64,000 bases of DNA from Atriophallophorus winterbourni (Eukaryota > Platyhelminthes > Trematoda > Plagiorchiida > Microphallidae): positions 124,001-188,000 of the forward strand of contig JACCGJ010020011.1 of the NCBI GenBank assembly GCA_013407085.1, written 5' to 3'. Of this stretch, positions 10,741 to 21,460 are shown one piece after another. Positions within the stretch are counted from its first letter, which is position 1. Every line of letters begins with the position of its first letter. A program made the translations under genes and the position numbers. The notes under the pieces are model-generated. The model made no database searches, was not told the origin of the DNA, and saw only the letters and a program-made list of their open reading frames with translations.

Positions 10741-11600
10741 ATAAATTATCCAAAGAAATTACATCTCACTCGTATTTAACAATATTTAAAAACCAACAGG
10801 TCCACAACATACATTAATCCCTAGTAAGTTATCATCGATTTTGTCACACGTATCTCTAACAAGTATGTTTTTATGGTTTCATATATATGACACATTATTC
10901 CGTCCTCACAAAAACTTAATAATAACAAAAGACAACTTCACATCAAAGCATGTAATCCACATGCATTTTTGTTTATTCTATTTGCAAAATATATGCATAT
11001 ATGTATGTGTGTATATGAATAATTACTTTTTCTATTTACATCAGTATCATCATTTTGGAACAGAGAATAATTTCTCAGATAAACATGAATTTCACATGCA
11101 TTACCGTTAAGAATCAACCTAGAAATCATAGAAATATTTTCACAATTATTGTGCTCATCCTGCTTAATTTTACCGTGGTTTTCTTCAACAAACCGGTGCA
11201 ACAACATCAGCGGGTGCATTATTTATAAGGTTCATAGCATAATTCATTAAAATGTATTAAGGTGCTCACCTCATCATTCCTTACACACCACTACCGGTTT
11301 CTGGATGTTTGCCGTCATCAGGTGTACACAGAAAAAACAGTTTACTCCAAATTTAGTTAAACATAACTTCGCTGGAAAATAAGCTTTCAATGTTTCTAAG
11401 CGACATTCGCAAAAAATACAATATATTATATGAGGTTAAAAATTTAAAATACGTTGTCGGTACTGTTACGATGTATTACATATTAGCCTTTTTTATTTAT
11501 TTCGTAACACGTTGTGGCGAAATATATGAAAGCGATATACGTATACACAAGTAGCGCTTGTATGCCACTGTTGAATGAGACTGGTACGACCATCCTGTTT
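10741..11600 (-). repeat. Hammerhead-repeat block, copy 4
   Basis: Second member of a head-to-tail pair. Starts with ATAAATTATCCAAAGAAATT and CACTCGTATTTAACAATATT, continues as in copy 3, carries the core at 11280-11331, and ends in GTATGCCACTGTTGAATGAG before a (TA)n array. The 89-codon frame at 10841 resembles that at 5779 because the DNA is duplicated. Confidence 0.8.
11280..11331 (-). ncRNA. Hammerhead-like motif, copy 4 (core kept, best copy)
   Basis: On the minus strand: CTGATGA (complement of 11315-11321), CGG, a seven-base loop, CC, A, GAAA, CCGGT, A, GTGG. All core nucleotides of a type-I hammerhead are present. Predicted cleavage is between the complements of 11292 and 11291. Stem I next to the core has three pairs (CAC with GUG). 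Stem III is only ACC with GGU and no loop, a size known from animal hammerheads that act as dimers. The weak point is C opposite A at position 10.1-11.1. Confidence 0.55.
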
Positions 11601-11603
11601 AAT

Positions 11604-11640
11604 CATATACATATATATATATATAATATATCCTATATAT
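11604..11640. repeat. (TA)-rich microsatellite
   Basis: Imperfect TA array that separates a hammerhead-repeat block from an S block, as at 27909-27962. Confidence 0.85.
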
Positions 11641-14600
11641 AAATATCAAATCTTCAATATCACCCGCAGTCATCAATAACTGATTTCGTCATAAACTCAT
11701 CAAGTTTGGAAGCGAAAACCTCAAAAGATTCAGAGCATGTGATTTATTCATACACATAGTTCAAAGGGAAACAAATTCTTACCGAGAAAAAATTACGGCG
11801 AATATGCAATCGGGAATGCAGAATGCTTACCCATCTAATCGCTTATTCACATGTGTTCAGCTGAGAATATATATTTTGTTTTCCAAAATCATAATACCGA
11901 TGTACAGAGAGTATTTTAGGAATTTTATACACACATACGCAGATGGAAATATATTTTTGAGATAAAATAAAAAAAAATTTGCATGTTGATTACATATATA
12001 TTACACTGTCCCATTTTCAAATTTGAAATGAGAATTAAACAACTTACATCCTTATTTCCATTTTGCTATTTATGATTATTGCACAATAAAAATGGCAAAT
12101 AGGTTTTTTTGTTCCGCCTAAATGAGTCTCTTCAAAGAAATTAAAGTTATTCTAATTAATATTACTGAGAATAATCGTTCCGAAAAAAAAATTATAAATA
12201 TTTTTCACGTGGAGTTTCCAGATGCTGATTTCCTAACAGATTATTCCGCTGTGAAATTACATAGTCGAATTTTACTCGTAGAGTAATCATATTGGAATCG
12301 ATTGGATAAAATTAAATCCAACCCAAACTAAACAATTATTCTGTATTGGTTAGAGAAATATTGTGTGAATATATGGGACGAAAGAATCCACTAAATATCT
12401 ATCCTGAATAAATTATTAAGGAACAGATAGTTTTCAGAGAATAGTGGATATATCAAATTTTATCCGATTACACATGAAATACTATCGAACTGCGTAAACG
12501 TGTTGACAGAACGAATAATTTGATGCGATTTCGATGAACAAAAACGATGAAAAATCGAGAAAATTTAATCTGAATCTTGAGCGCTTTATTTTTCGCATTA
12601 TCAAACATGTTTCACGTGCTGTGCCTCAAAATGGAACACTGCGGGCATATTTGTAACAGCTTTGCGAATTAACGTGCGATATTTAACCGCAACGCTTGAC
12701 AAGTGACACATATAGGTAAATATCTGCAATATTTCGGGTGTGAGTGAACAACATCCGACTGCATTGCAGGAAGCTAAATTTAGCAACATACAATTAAAAG
12801 ATGATTTTCAAGAGAAACTTGAATCATGTCATTCGTAATTGCTTGGTTATTGGTATGCCCGCAACATATAGATGCGTATAGAAATAATTTGAATTTTGCG
12901 GTGCTTTAAAATTGAGATTTAAATAATATGTAATTGCCTTATCGAAAAAAACTGTTTACCAGAGTTTAACGTTAAATCATATAAAACTAGCATTTATCAC
13001 TTTGTTTGTAGGTTCAGATTCCCTGAGTAACCGTAAGTTTGAAGGAAAAGTAACAGTGCATTATTCTGATTCAATCTCATTGAGGATTTCAAAGGAATCT
13101 TTATTTTAGAGAAGGGATACTTGAAGATTACTGATGATACAATTGCATCACTTAAGCAGATATTGTTTAATAGTAAACTGAAATGAACCTTTGAACCTAC
13201 GTTATCCATTTCAAATTCTAAACATAAATAATAAACATTCAAGAAATTTTAACACTGTTTCAACGTCATGCAATATGTATAGTTTGAATATGAAAACTAG
13301 TAAATTTTGTCACGAATTCATCCAGCAAATCCAGCTTCCGATTTTATTCCTGGAAACATTTTTGAAATTATAGTCGTTGCATAAATTAGCAACGGGTTAT
13401 TATAAGTACATTTCAGTAACATTGAGGAAGTTACGAAAAATTGAATTATGTCCTGTTTAGGGTAGATTATACTATTTTGTAAGAGGCGTACATGGAAAGA
13501 AACCCGAATTTCCGATTGTAAATTATTTTAAATGTTTGCAATCAGGTAAACAAGCGAAATCATTGAATGAATGTTGGCAAATTAAGGAAAAAAATAAATG
13601 TTGAACCATCTGCTTTTGATCACGTATTGAAAATTGATGCTATAGTTCTATGTCCCCTCTTCTCAAAAGCTCGAATAATACAATCATAATATTGATCTCA
13701 ATATCTGAAGATGAAGATACTCAAAAAATTAACTAACCAGATATACATTGTTGAGATTCAAGCTTACATCTAACTAAATCAGACAACCAAGCAATGTTCA
13801 ATTACCTTAAACTTTTCGCTAAATATGACTTAGCTAATCGGAGAAGCAACTTGCACACTGAACATTTTACATCTATATCCTTGAAGCAATTGTTGGGGTT
13901 TTATCTCGATGCAAGTTATACATGAAAAGGTTTACAGAAATTTGCATGACTGCTTTACAGCAGTATTCGAATTTTTCTCGTCTAGTCTCGGAGAATTTTA
14001 CATTTATGTTTCATGATCTATGCAGTCGGAGTAACCCGAACGTCTCTCGGAGATTTTTCACATTTACGTTCAATGATTTATTTGCTACCATCGTCAGAAT
14101 ACCCAATACCACATTCAACGACGGACAATCACGTGCAACGTTTGGATGCTTGAAGCGGCACATGAATTGAGGCGTTCGAAAAGATAGTGAACATGACTCG
14201 CTGTGTTTGTAGTTTTATGAAAATCGAAATGCTTTGTCCATAGTTTCATCTAATTATATTTCTACATCGTAGTTCTGATATATTATGTTACAAAGCGTTT
14301 CGAAAAAGAATTTTGAGCGTTCATTCAATATAGATTTCAGTGCTGTAAGAGAAAGACTTAATATTTATTGAAATCGGTGTGAAGGGTGTGCGAATACATA
14401 GTAATGTAAAGCAAAACAGTGCTTTGCAGTTCATTATTCTGAGGCATTTTGTCCCTTTCACTGTTACTCCCAGCGTCACAGACGTACTGGAATTCCACGA
14501 TAACTTGATCGTCTCGTCCGTTTGGTGGTGTTGTATACAATATTCTCTAAAGATGCAGGATATAATGTAAGAAGACGATTGACCAGATCAGTCGGTTGAA

Positions 14601-14880
14601 TATGGAAGAACAACCAATCATGTGAACATATGTTTCAGAGCTTTCCACGTGCATCATATACTTTCGACCATACCATATTTTTACATGGGCACTTTCGGCA
14701 GACTTGAGTACAAAATTGTATTTCACGAAAGTTGATCAAAAATATTCCGTCATAATTTATCTTTGAATTAAAAATGAAGCGTGTTAGCTGCGCTTTAAAA
14801 TTGATAATCGCGATGCACATCTACAGCAGACATTGATCTAACTTAGACAAAATCATGAGGACAAATTTTTGAACAGGTGC
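11640..14880. repeat. S block, copy 2 (long)
   Basis: Starts with AACTCATCAAGTTTGGAAGC and CAATCGGGAATGCAGAATGC, then a TTATCAAACATGTTTCACG segment, a GACAAGTGACACATATAGGT segment, AGGTTCAGATTCCCTG near 13012, and the right part described for 6540-8510. The same order is seen at 18540-21460 and 27960-30341. Frames of 60-82 codons (12601, 12997, 13922, 14358) recur only where DNA identity carries them. Confidence 0.8.
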
Positions 14881-14959
14881 TTGTTGTGCATTTCAAACAA
14901 TAGTTTATGACATGCATGCAGTAAATTGGGAAGACCGTAATTGCGGTTCAAAGATTTTT

Positions 14960-15224
14960 CAAAATAGATAAGAATGCTCTTGTTTTGCCCTTGCGAGTTG
15001 GGATAAACTTGCTCTTGACCGCTCACTTTTGAGAAATTTTGTCAAGCGTCGTCCTCAAGTTTAAGGAAGAGCAGATACAGCTCTTGGCTGCTGAACGTGG
15101 ATTACGCCGCCGGCGTGCTACTAAACCCCTACAACCGAGGTCTGACTTTCTTTGCAAGCGCTGCGTAAGAAATTGTTCCACCAAAATCGGATTGCCTAAT
15201 CACTCAAAAAGCTGTAGAACATGA
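14960..15224 (+). pseudogene. Decayed LINE ORF2 C-terminus with zinc knuckle
   Basis: Best preserved of the four tails. The open stretch 15039-15224 gives FKEEQIQLLAAERGLRRRR, then DFLCKRCVRNCSTKIGLPNH and a final SKSC before the stop. Cysteines spaced CxxC followed by HxxxxC make a C2HC-type finger typical of the end of RTE-like ORF2 proteins. Upstream coding is frameshifted. It could be a chance zinc-finger gene, but its occurrence in four repeat copies argues for a LINE tail. Confidence 0.65.
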
Positions 15225-16260
15225 AAATATACGCGATTGTGATCTACATGCATGGTCAAAATCGACCGGAGGGTCCAGCAAAAGAACAACTTATGCAATG
15301 CAATCAATAATACCTCCTATTGATAATAGTTTCTTTTACCCTTCACATAAGGTGTTTTTTTAGAAAATTCGTTACAATAGTTTAAATAAGATTTATATTT
15401 TAAAAATATATTACATGATGATTTGAAGTTAAATAGAATAATATTTAATATTATTTTAATATTTTAGGCACTACACTCAACATTAATCATTCTATTTTCA
15501 GTAAAACATTACCTTCGCTGAAAATTCAGCTTTCAAAGTTCCGTACAGGAACCAAATTTAAAATCCTGATAATTTTCTGTTCATCAATTTATCTTTGAAT
15601 TTGCGTTGTGCAGTCAGTAAAATTGATGATTATATTTTCAAGAATAAATAAATATTAGAGTGCAAGTCACCTACTGACATTCGCAAAAAATTACACTGTA
15701 GAATATCTGAAATAAAAAAATTAATATAAGCTGTTGCTACGGTTGCAAATTTATAACATTTTATCCTGTTAGTTCGAATCACTTCAGATTAGATGTCCCG
15801 CCTCGATTATTTAGTAGAAAGTTTAGATGAAACATTTGGCGACGCAAAAAATAAACTATTATTACATTAACTACGAAAATGTGTTTAGATTAATTCTTTA
15901 TGTGCAAAATCAGGAATATATACATTTTAAAATTAAATTTTAAAAATTGATATATTAGCAATCAAAAACAATAATCAACCGAATTTGAATTATTATAACA
16001 TTTCATTATTTTACAATATTCGCACACCAACAGGTCCACGTCAAGCATCACCTACAGGTGGGTTATCATTTATCTTTGCATACGTATCACTAGCCAATAT
16101 GTTTTTATGTTTTTTTATATATGACACATTATTCCAACATCATGACAATTATGATTACAGAAACCGAAATTAAACTCCTGATAACTTTCTGTTCATCAAT
16201 TTATCTTTGAATTTGCGTTAGTAAAATTTGCGTCAGTAAAATTAATGAATATATTTTCAA
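15225..16260. repeat. Z block, copy 2
   Basis: Homologous to 8823-9660: AATGCAATCAATAATACC, CTATTGATAATAGTTTC, AAACATTACCTTCGCTG, AGATGTCCCGCCTCGATTAT, then the start of a hammerhead-repeat segment (CACACCAACAGGTCCACG) that is cut short near 16160. After 16160 a second piece with CCTGATAACTTTCTGTTCAT repeats 15560-15620, an internal duplication. Confidence 0.65.
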
Positions 16261-16294
16261 TAATAATAGGAATATATATATATATATATATATA

Positions 16295-16360
16295 TATAGA
16301 TGGACAATGTTTAAAAGCGCGGCGCGTGAGTGATCGATCGGAAATCAATAAGTCAACGCA
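16295..16360 (-). mobile_element. Inverted LTR fragment (left arm of hairpin)
   Basis: These 66 bases are the exact reverse complement of 16427-16492, the central part of the gypsy 5' LTR. The arms are separated by an AT-only stretch of about 66 bp. The arrangement is a perfect hairpin with a TA loop, and the left arm takes the place of normal flanking DNA. Confidence 0.92.
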
Positions 16361-16364
16361 TATC

Positions 16365-16413
<49 letters not shown>
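16361..16413. repeat. (TA)n array inside the LTR hairpin
   Basis: TA repeat forming the loop between the inverted LTR fragment and the truncated 5' LTR. Confidence 0.9.
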
Positions 16414-16414
<1 letters not shown>

Positions 16415-16582
16415 CTGTCCGCTGTGTGCGTTGACTTATTGATTTCCGATCGATCACTCACGCGCCGCGCTTTTAAACATTGTCCATCTATAATATAACA
16501 CTGGTTTCGTTCACAAGTCCGGTCGTTTGTTCTTGCTGTTCTTTCTGAAAAGAGTGCTTTGTGCTTACTTTTGAATATAACA
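16413..16582 (+). mobile_element. 5' LTR, truncated at its left end
   Basis: Matches 18349-18514: CTGTCCGCTGTGTGCGTTGA, the CGATCGATCACTCACGCGCC segment, CACAAGTCCGGTCGTTTGTT and GTGCTTTGTGCTTACTT, ending TATAACA. The first bases of the LTR (TGGTGTTATGTCTACG in the 3' copy) are replaced by TA repeats. Confidence 0.88.
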
Positions 16583-16612
16583 ACTGTCGTCGCGATTCAC
16601 TGAACCTGTGAC

Positions 16613-16846
16613 ATGTTCAGCTCAGCTCGTGCTCCCGATCCGCTTTGGGATGATCCTACTGCTCGTTCAACTGCTGAAGAGTGGCAGAATTTCAAACTAT
16701 CTTTCAAGGATTATCTTAACATGACAACAATTTTCAATCCAACAATCAAGATGACCTGTGAACGTTGGCATATTTACCTTTTCGGCCGTCGTTTCACACT
16801 GCGAACTGATCATACAGCACTGACAAACGTTTTGCCGCGAGAATAA
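16613..16846 (+). pseudogene. Gypsy gag start fused to RNase H (deletion product)
   Basis: A 77-codon frame. Residues 1 to about 47 look like a Ty3/gypsy Gag N-terminus (DDPTARSTAEEWQNFKLSF). Then, with no break in frame, residues 48-77 are the RNase H segment CERWHIYLFGRRFTLRTDHT. The join at about 16755 removes the remainder of Gag, protease, RT and the first half of RNase H, roughly 3 kb judged by family size. A frameshift near 16842 then moves the RNase H/integrase sequence to the next frame. The ATG follows the 5' LTR by 30 bases, as expected for gag. It encodes no working enzyme. Confidence 0.85.
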
Positions 16847-16847
16847 A

Positions 16848-17501
16848 GGACAGAAGCCCATTCGTATCAGTCGCTGGTATTCCAGATTGTTAGCTTACGA
16901 CTTTGAAGTAAAATATATTCCTGTGTCACAAAACCGCGTTCCGGATGCTTTGTCTCGTTTACCAATGGAAAATGTTGATGAAAATGAAGATCTAACCGAG
17001 GTGACACTGATTGCTAATTTGGAGGTTAACCATCTGGGAGCTATAACACAGAGGTTGATAATTGATCATACCGAAAAAGATAGTTTACTACAAAAGCTTC
17101 GCGGATACCTCCAGACTGCTTGGCCAAGTAAGAAGCTTATTCCTGTTGTGTTGAATCCGTTCTATGCTGTGATACACGAATGGTCTCTCGTGGATCATTG
17201 CATCACAAGAGGCAACCGTATCGTTGTTCCGGAAACTTTAATACCAACCATGATTGCATGTGGCCACGAAGGACATCCCGGAATTGTACGAACTAAATCA
17301 CGTATTCTTAAATACTATTCGTGGCCAAGACTGAATGCCTCAAATGAAGCTGCTGTTCGTCAGTCTGCATGTTGTCAACACGCTGATAAATGTGCCATAC
17401 CAATACAACCCCCAATTCAACCGATTGACTATCCTATGCACCCTTGGGCAAAAATAGCAATTGACTTCATGGGCCCTTTTATGCGAGCTCCGTCATTCTA
17501 A
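16848..17501 (+). pseudogene. Gypsy pol: RNase H end and integrase N-terminus
   Basis: Frame continuing RNase H with KPIRISRWYSRLLAYDFEV and the diagnostic end VPDALSRLPM, then the linker and the integrase zinc-binding region (CGHEGHPGIVRTKSRI, SWPRLNA, CCQHADKC). The core domain starts with WAKIAIDFMGPF, which contains the first catalytic Asp. The HHCC pattern is imperfect, with the expected first cysteine of the CxxC pair not clear. The frame ends at a stop at 17501 after a frameshift, and the core continues from about 17500 in another frame. Confidence 0.9.
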
Positions 17502-17919
17502 TAGAAACATGCTTTTTACAACTTGCTTCTTCACCAAATGGCCTGAGCCACTACTTTGTGGTGAAGTGACGTCAAAAACCGTGATCAAGTGGTTGCAGTA
17601 TCTTTTTGCGAGATTCGGATTACCCGAGGAATTAGTTACGGATAACGGTCCACAATTTTGTAGCAACGAGTTTACAGAATTTTTCCGCTTCAATGGCATC
17701 AAGCACACTTCACCAGTGCCTTACAATCCAGCAGCGAACAGAATGGTTGAGCGCCTTAACAGAACACCGAAGGAGTCCGTACAAGCCATACAGTTGCAAG
17801 GTGATTTGTGGGAGGACGCCCTAATTCTGGCTTTATCAACATACCGAACGACACCATATACGGCACAGGAAAAACTCCCAGTGAGCTTATGTCTGGGAGA
17901 CAAGTTCGTACAAAGTTAA
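17461..17919 (+). pseudogene. Gypsy integrase catalytic core
   Basis: From about residue 14 the translation is integrase core: TTCFFTKWPEPLLCGEVTS, WLQYLFARFGLPEEL, VTDNGPQF with the second catalytic Asp, PVPYNPAANRMVERLNRT with the catalytic Glu. In this last motif the usual Gly before the ERxN box is Arg. The region then shifts frame near 17860; the proper continuation (GTGKTPSELMSGRQ) is read in the frame open at 17808-18017. The DDE triad can still be seen, but the frame is broken on both sides. Confidence 0.9.
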
Positions 17920-18320
17920 ATGCAGCATTTCGACCGGCGCAGAGAATCAATAATGACGAGCAGCTTCGTCGACAATGTTATCAAAACAAATACAGACGGC
18001 ATGGGCAAACACTCTAAACTGGTTCAACCGTGCGCGTTAAAAAACAAAATTGGTTCAAGGCGGAGAGCGCTATCAAAGTACCCACGAAAAAAAATTGTGT
18101 GTACACCCGGCACTTACGAATTAAAGGATGGTACAAAAGTTATTGCCAGACGCGTCTATAGTGCTTCCGGTGATCAGCCATTACAACTGCCCGTATGTGA
18201 CAGAGCAACGCAGCAACCACTAGCTGGAGGGTATAGCCAATTGCGAAGAACGCGCAGGGTACGTATACCCGTCGACCACTACCAAGCGTGGCGGATTGGC
18301 TCGAACAGTAAAGGGGAGAG
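17920..18320 (+). pseudogene. Gypsy pol C-terminal tail
   Basis: Translation includes KYPRKKIVCTPGTYELKDG, KVIARRVYSASGDQP, then CDRATQQPLAGGYSQLRRT and VDHYQAWRIGSNSKGES. The last part is the same as in the fragments at 5338 and 26869. This is the post-integrase tail of this gypsy family, rich in basic residues. The frame runs on into the LTR and has no independent meaning there. A polypurine tract closes the region. Confidence 0.8.
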
Positions 18321-18514
18321 TGGTGTTATGTCTACGCTGCATAGACCTGTCCGCTGTGTGCGTTGACTTATTGATTTCCGATCGATCACTCACGCGCCTC
18401 GCTTTTAAACTTTGTCCATCAATAATATAACACTGGTTTCGTTCACAAGTTCGGTCGTTTGTTCTTGCTGTTCTTTCGGGAATAAGTGCTTTGTGCTTAC
18501 TTGTGAATATAGCA
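18321..18514 (+). mobile_element. 3' LTR of the gypsy element
   Basis: About 194 bp from TGGTGTTATG, just after the polypurine tract, to ...TGAATATAGCA. Short for a gypsy LTR. Directly followed by a TA run and the S block start (ATATTTCGAATATCAATAGG). Confidence 0.85.
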
Positions 18515-18539
18515 ATATATATATGAAATATTTCGAATA

Positions 18540-21460
18540 TCAATAGGGGCAGTCACATACCGCATGTTTCGTCATAAACTCATCAAGTTTGGAAGCGAAT
18601 ACCTCAAAAGATTCAGAGCATGTGATTTATTCATACAAATAGTTTAGAGGGAAACAAATTCTTACCGAGAAAAAATTACGGCGAATATGCAATCGGGAAT
18701 GCAGAATGCTTACCCATCTAATCGCTTATTCACATGTGTTCAGCTGAGAATATATATTTTGTTTTCCAAAATTATAATACCGATATACAGAGAGTATTTT
18801 AATAATTTTATACACACATATGCAGATGAAAATATATTTTGAAATAAAATGAAACAAAAATGCATGTTGATTACATACATATTACACTGTCCCATTTTAA
18901 ATTTGAAATGAGAATTAAACAATTCACATACTTATTTCCATTTTGCCATTTATGTGCATTGCATAATACAAAAAGCAAATAGGTTTTTTATTCCGCATAT
19001 ATGAGTCTCTTCAAGGGAATAAAGTTATTGTAATTTATATTACTGAGAATAATCGTTCCGAAAAGAATTATGAATATTTTTCACGTGACGTTTCAAGATG
19101 CTGATTTCCCAACAGATTATTCCGCATTGAAATTACATAGTCGAGGTTTACTCGTGGAGTAATCTTATTGGAATCGATTGGATAAAATTAAATCCAACCC
19201 AAAATAAAACAATTATTCTGTATTGGTTAGAGAAATATTGTGTGAATATATGGGACAAAAGAATCCACTAAATATCTATCCTGAATAAATTATTAAGGAA
19301 CAGATAGTTTTCAGAGAATAGTGGATATATCAAATTTTATCCGATTACACATGAAATACTATCGAACTGCGTAAACGTGTTGACAGAACGAATAATCTAA
19401 TGCGATTTCGATGAACAAAACTATGTGAAATCGACAACATTTAATCTGAATCTTGAGCGCTTTATTTTTCGCATTATCAAACATGTTTCACATAGAGCTT
19501 GATGTGCCTCAAAATGGAACACTGCGGACATATTTTTAACAGCATTGCAAATTAACGTGCGATATTTAACCGCAACGCTTGACAAGTGACACATATAAGT
19601 AAATATCTGCAATATTTCGGGTGTAAGTGAACAACATCCGACTGCATTGCAGGAAGCTAAATTTAGAAACATACAATTAAAAGATGATTTTCAAAAGAAA
19701 CTTGAATCATGTCATTCGTAATTGCTTGTTTATTGGTATGCCCAAAACACATCGATGCGTATAGAAATAAATTGAATATTGTGCTGCTTCAAAGTTTAGA
19801 TTTAAATAATATATAATTGCTGATCGAAAAAAACTGTTCAACAGAGATTAACGTTAAATCATATAAAACCAGAATTTTTCACTTTGTTTGTAGGTTCAGA
19901 TTCCCTGCGTGACCGTAAGTTTGAAGGAAAAGTAACAGCGCATTATTCTGATTCAATTTCATTGGAGATTTCAAATGGATCTTTATTTTAGTGAAGGGAT
20001 ACTTGAAGATTACTGATGATACATTCTCATCACTCAAGATATTTGAACAATGTTTTAAGTTCATGCACTATATATATATATATATATATATATAGTTCAA
20101 AATGAAAACTATCAACGTTTATCATGAATTCATCTAGCATATTCAGCTTCCGATTTTACTTCTGGAAACATTTTTTTGAGATTATAGTCGTTGCATAAAT
20201 TAGCAACGGGTTATTATAAGTACATTTCAGTAACATTGAGGAAGTTACGAAACATTGAATTATGTCCTGTTTAGCGTAGAATACACTATTTTGTAAAAGG
20301 TGTACATTGAAGTATAACTGAATTTCCGATTGTAAATTATTTTAAATTTTTGCAATCAGGTAAACAAGCGAAATCATCAAATGAATGTTGGCAAATTTAG
20401 AAAAAAATAAAATGTTGAACCATCTGCTCTTGATCACATATTTGAAATTGATGCTATGGTTTTATGTCCCCTATTTCCGAAAGCTCGGTATAATACAATC
20501 ATAATATTGAACTCAATATCTGAAAATGAATATGATCATAAAATTAACTAATCAGAGAGAAGTGACAACGGCACCTGAAACCACTTTTCAAATCCGTGTT
20601 ATTTGTACTAGAGTCAAGTGTGGAGACCGTGGAAAAATATACCTGAAATGTTTTAGAGAATTGCGCATGACAGTTTTTCAGCAGCATTCGAATTATTTAG
20701 AGTTATCTGTTCTTGGAGATTTTCATATTTACGATTAATGCGGTAAGCGCTACCACAGTCGGAGTAACCAATACTACACTTAACGACAAACAATTACGTG
20801 CAAATTTTGGATTCTTGAAAAGGCACGTGGATTTGGGCGTTAAGCCTCTGGCATGAAGTTCTATTCATATATCAACGATGTGTTAAATGGTGGAACGAAA
20901 TCAGTCGAAGTATTCACAGCATGAACTTCGGGGTTATCAATCGTCCTCTCGTTGTAGATTCGGTGTAAAATCTCACAATTATGTTGCATCCGATAAATTA
21001 GGTGCTACTGGAAATTTCGGATATCTTTGTTTCCTATTCGAGAATGTGGTGAACCTTGCTCGCTCTGTCCGTAGCCTTATGAAATTCAAAATGAGTTTGG
21101 CGAAAGTTTCATTCATTTATTATCATGCATATAGTTAAAATTTATTATGTAAGGAAGCTTTCTTCAGAAAGAATTGTGAGTGTTCATCCAATATAGATTT
21201 CAGTTGCTTTTCAGAACTAGAGTTAATGTTCATTGAAATCGGCGTTATCCAGTTGTGCGAAGCTATAGTAGTGTAACACGAAATACAGTGCCAAGTAGTT
21301 CACTCTTCTGACGCAAATAGGCTCGTCAGTGATAGCCCAGTGCCACAGACGTACTCGAATCCCACGATAAGTTGATGGCTTCGTCCGACTGGTGGTTTTC
21401 TAAAACATATTCTCATAAGCAGTAGGATATAATGTAGTAGGTGAGAATATCGAAAAGTCA
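18540..21460. repeat. S block, copy 3
   Basis: Follows the order of 11660-14580 with many small differences. After about 20520 it is diverged from copies 1 and 2 (ATTGCGCATGACAG replaces ATTTGCATGACTG), closer to 35280-35640. Contains an internal (TA)n array at 20068-20094. Frames at 19421, 19879, 20526 and 20887 are not conserved beyond DNA identity. Confidence 0.75.
20068..20094. repeat. (TA)n microsatellite
   Basis: Short TA array inside the S block, at a position where other copies read only CATATATATAG or similar. Confidence 0.9.

Larger units (their letters stand above)
16413..18514 (+). mobile_element. Ty3/gypsy LTR retrotransposon, internally deleted
   Basis: About 2.1 kb, bounded by a 5' LTR lacking its first 28 bases or so and a full 3' LTR. 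The body keeps a short gag start, an RNase H piece, integrase and the pol C-terminus; the rest of gag, protease and RT are deleted. Four or more frameshifts break the pol frame (near 16842, 17500, 17860 and 18000). A polypurine tract AAAGGGGAGAG at 18310-18320 abuts the 3' LTR. I could not identify a TGG-type primer binding site after the 5' LTR. Both sides are TA-rich. Non-autonomous remnant. Confidence 0.9.

Noticed and set aside
15039..15224. Stand-alone zinc-finger gene
   Set aside because: Four decayed copies in equivalent repeat positions and the neighbouring SWxxLAxDR trace point to a LINE ORF2 tail.
16583..16612. Primer binding site after the 5' LTR
   Set aside because: The sequence ACTGTCGTCGCGATTCACTG does not begin with TGG and I could not match it to the 3' end of a tRNA by eye.
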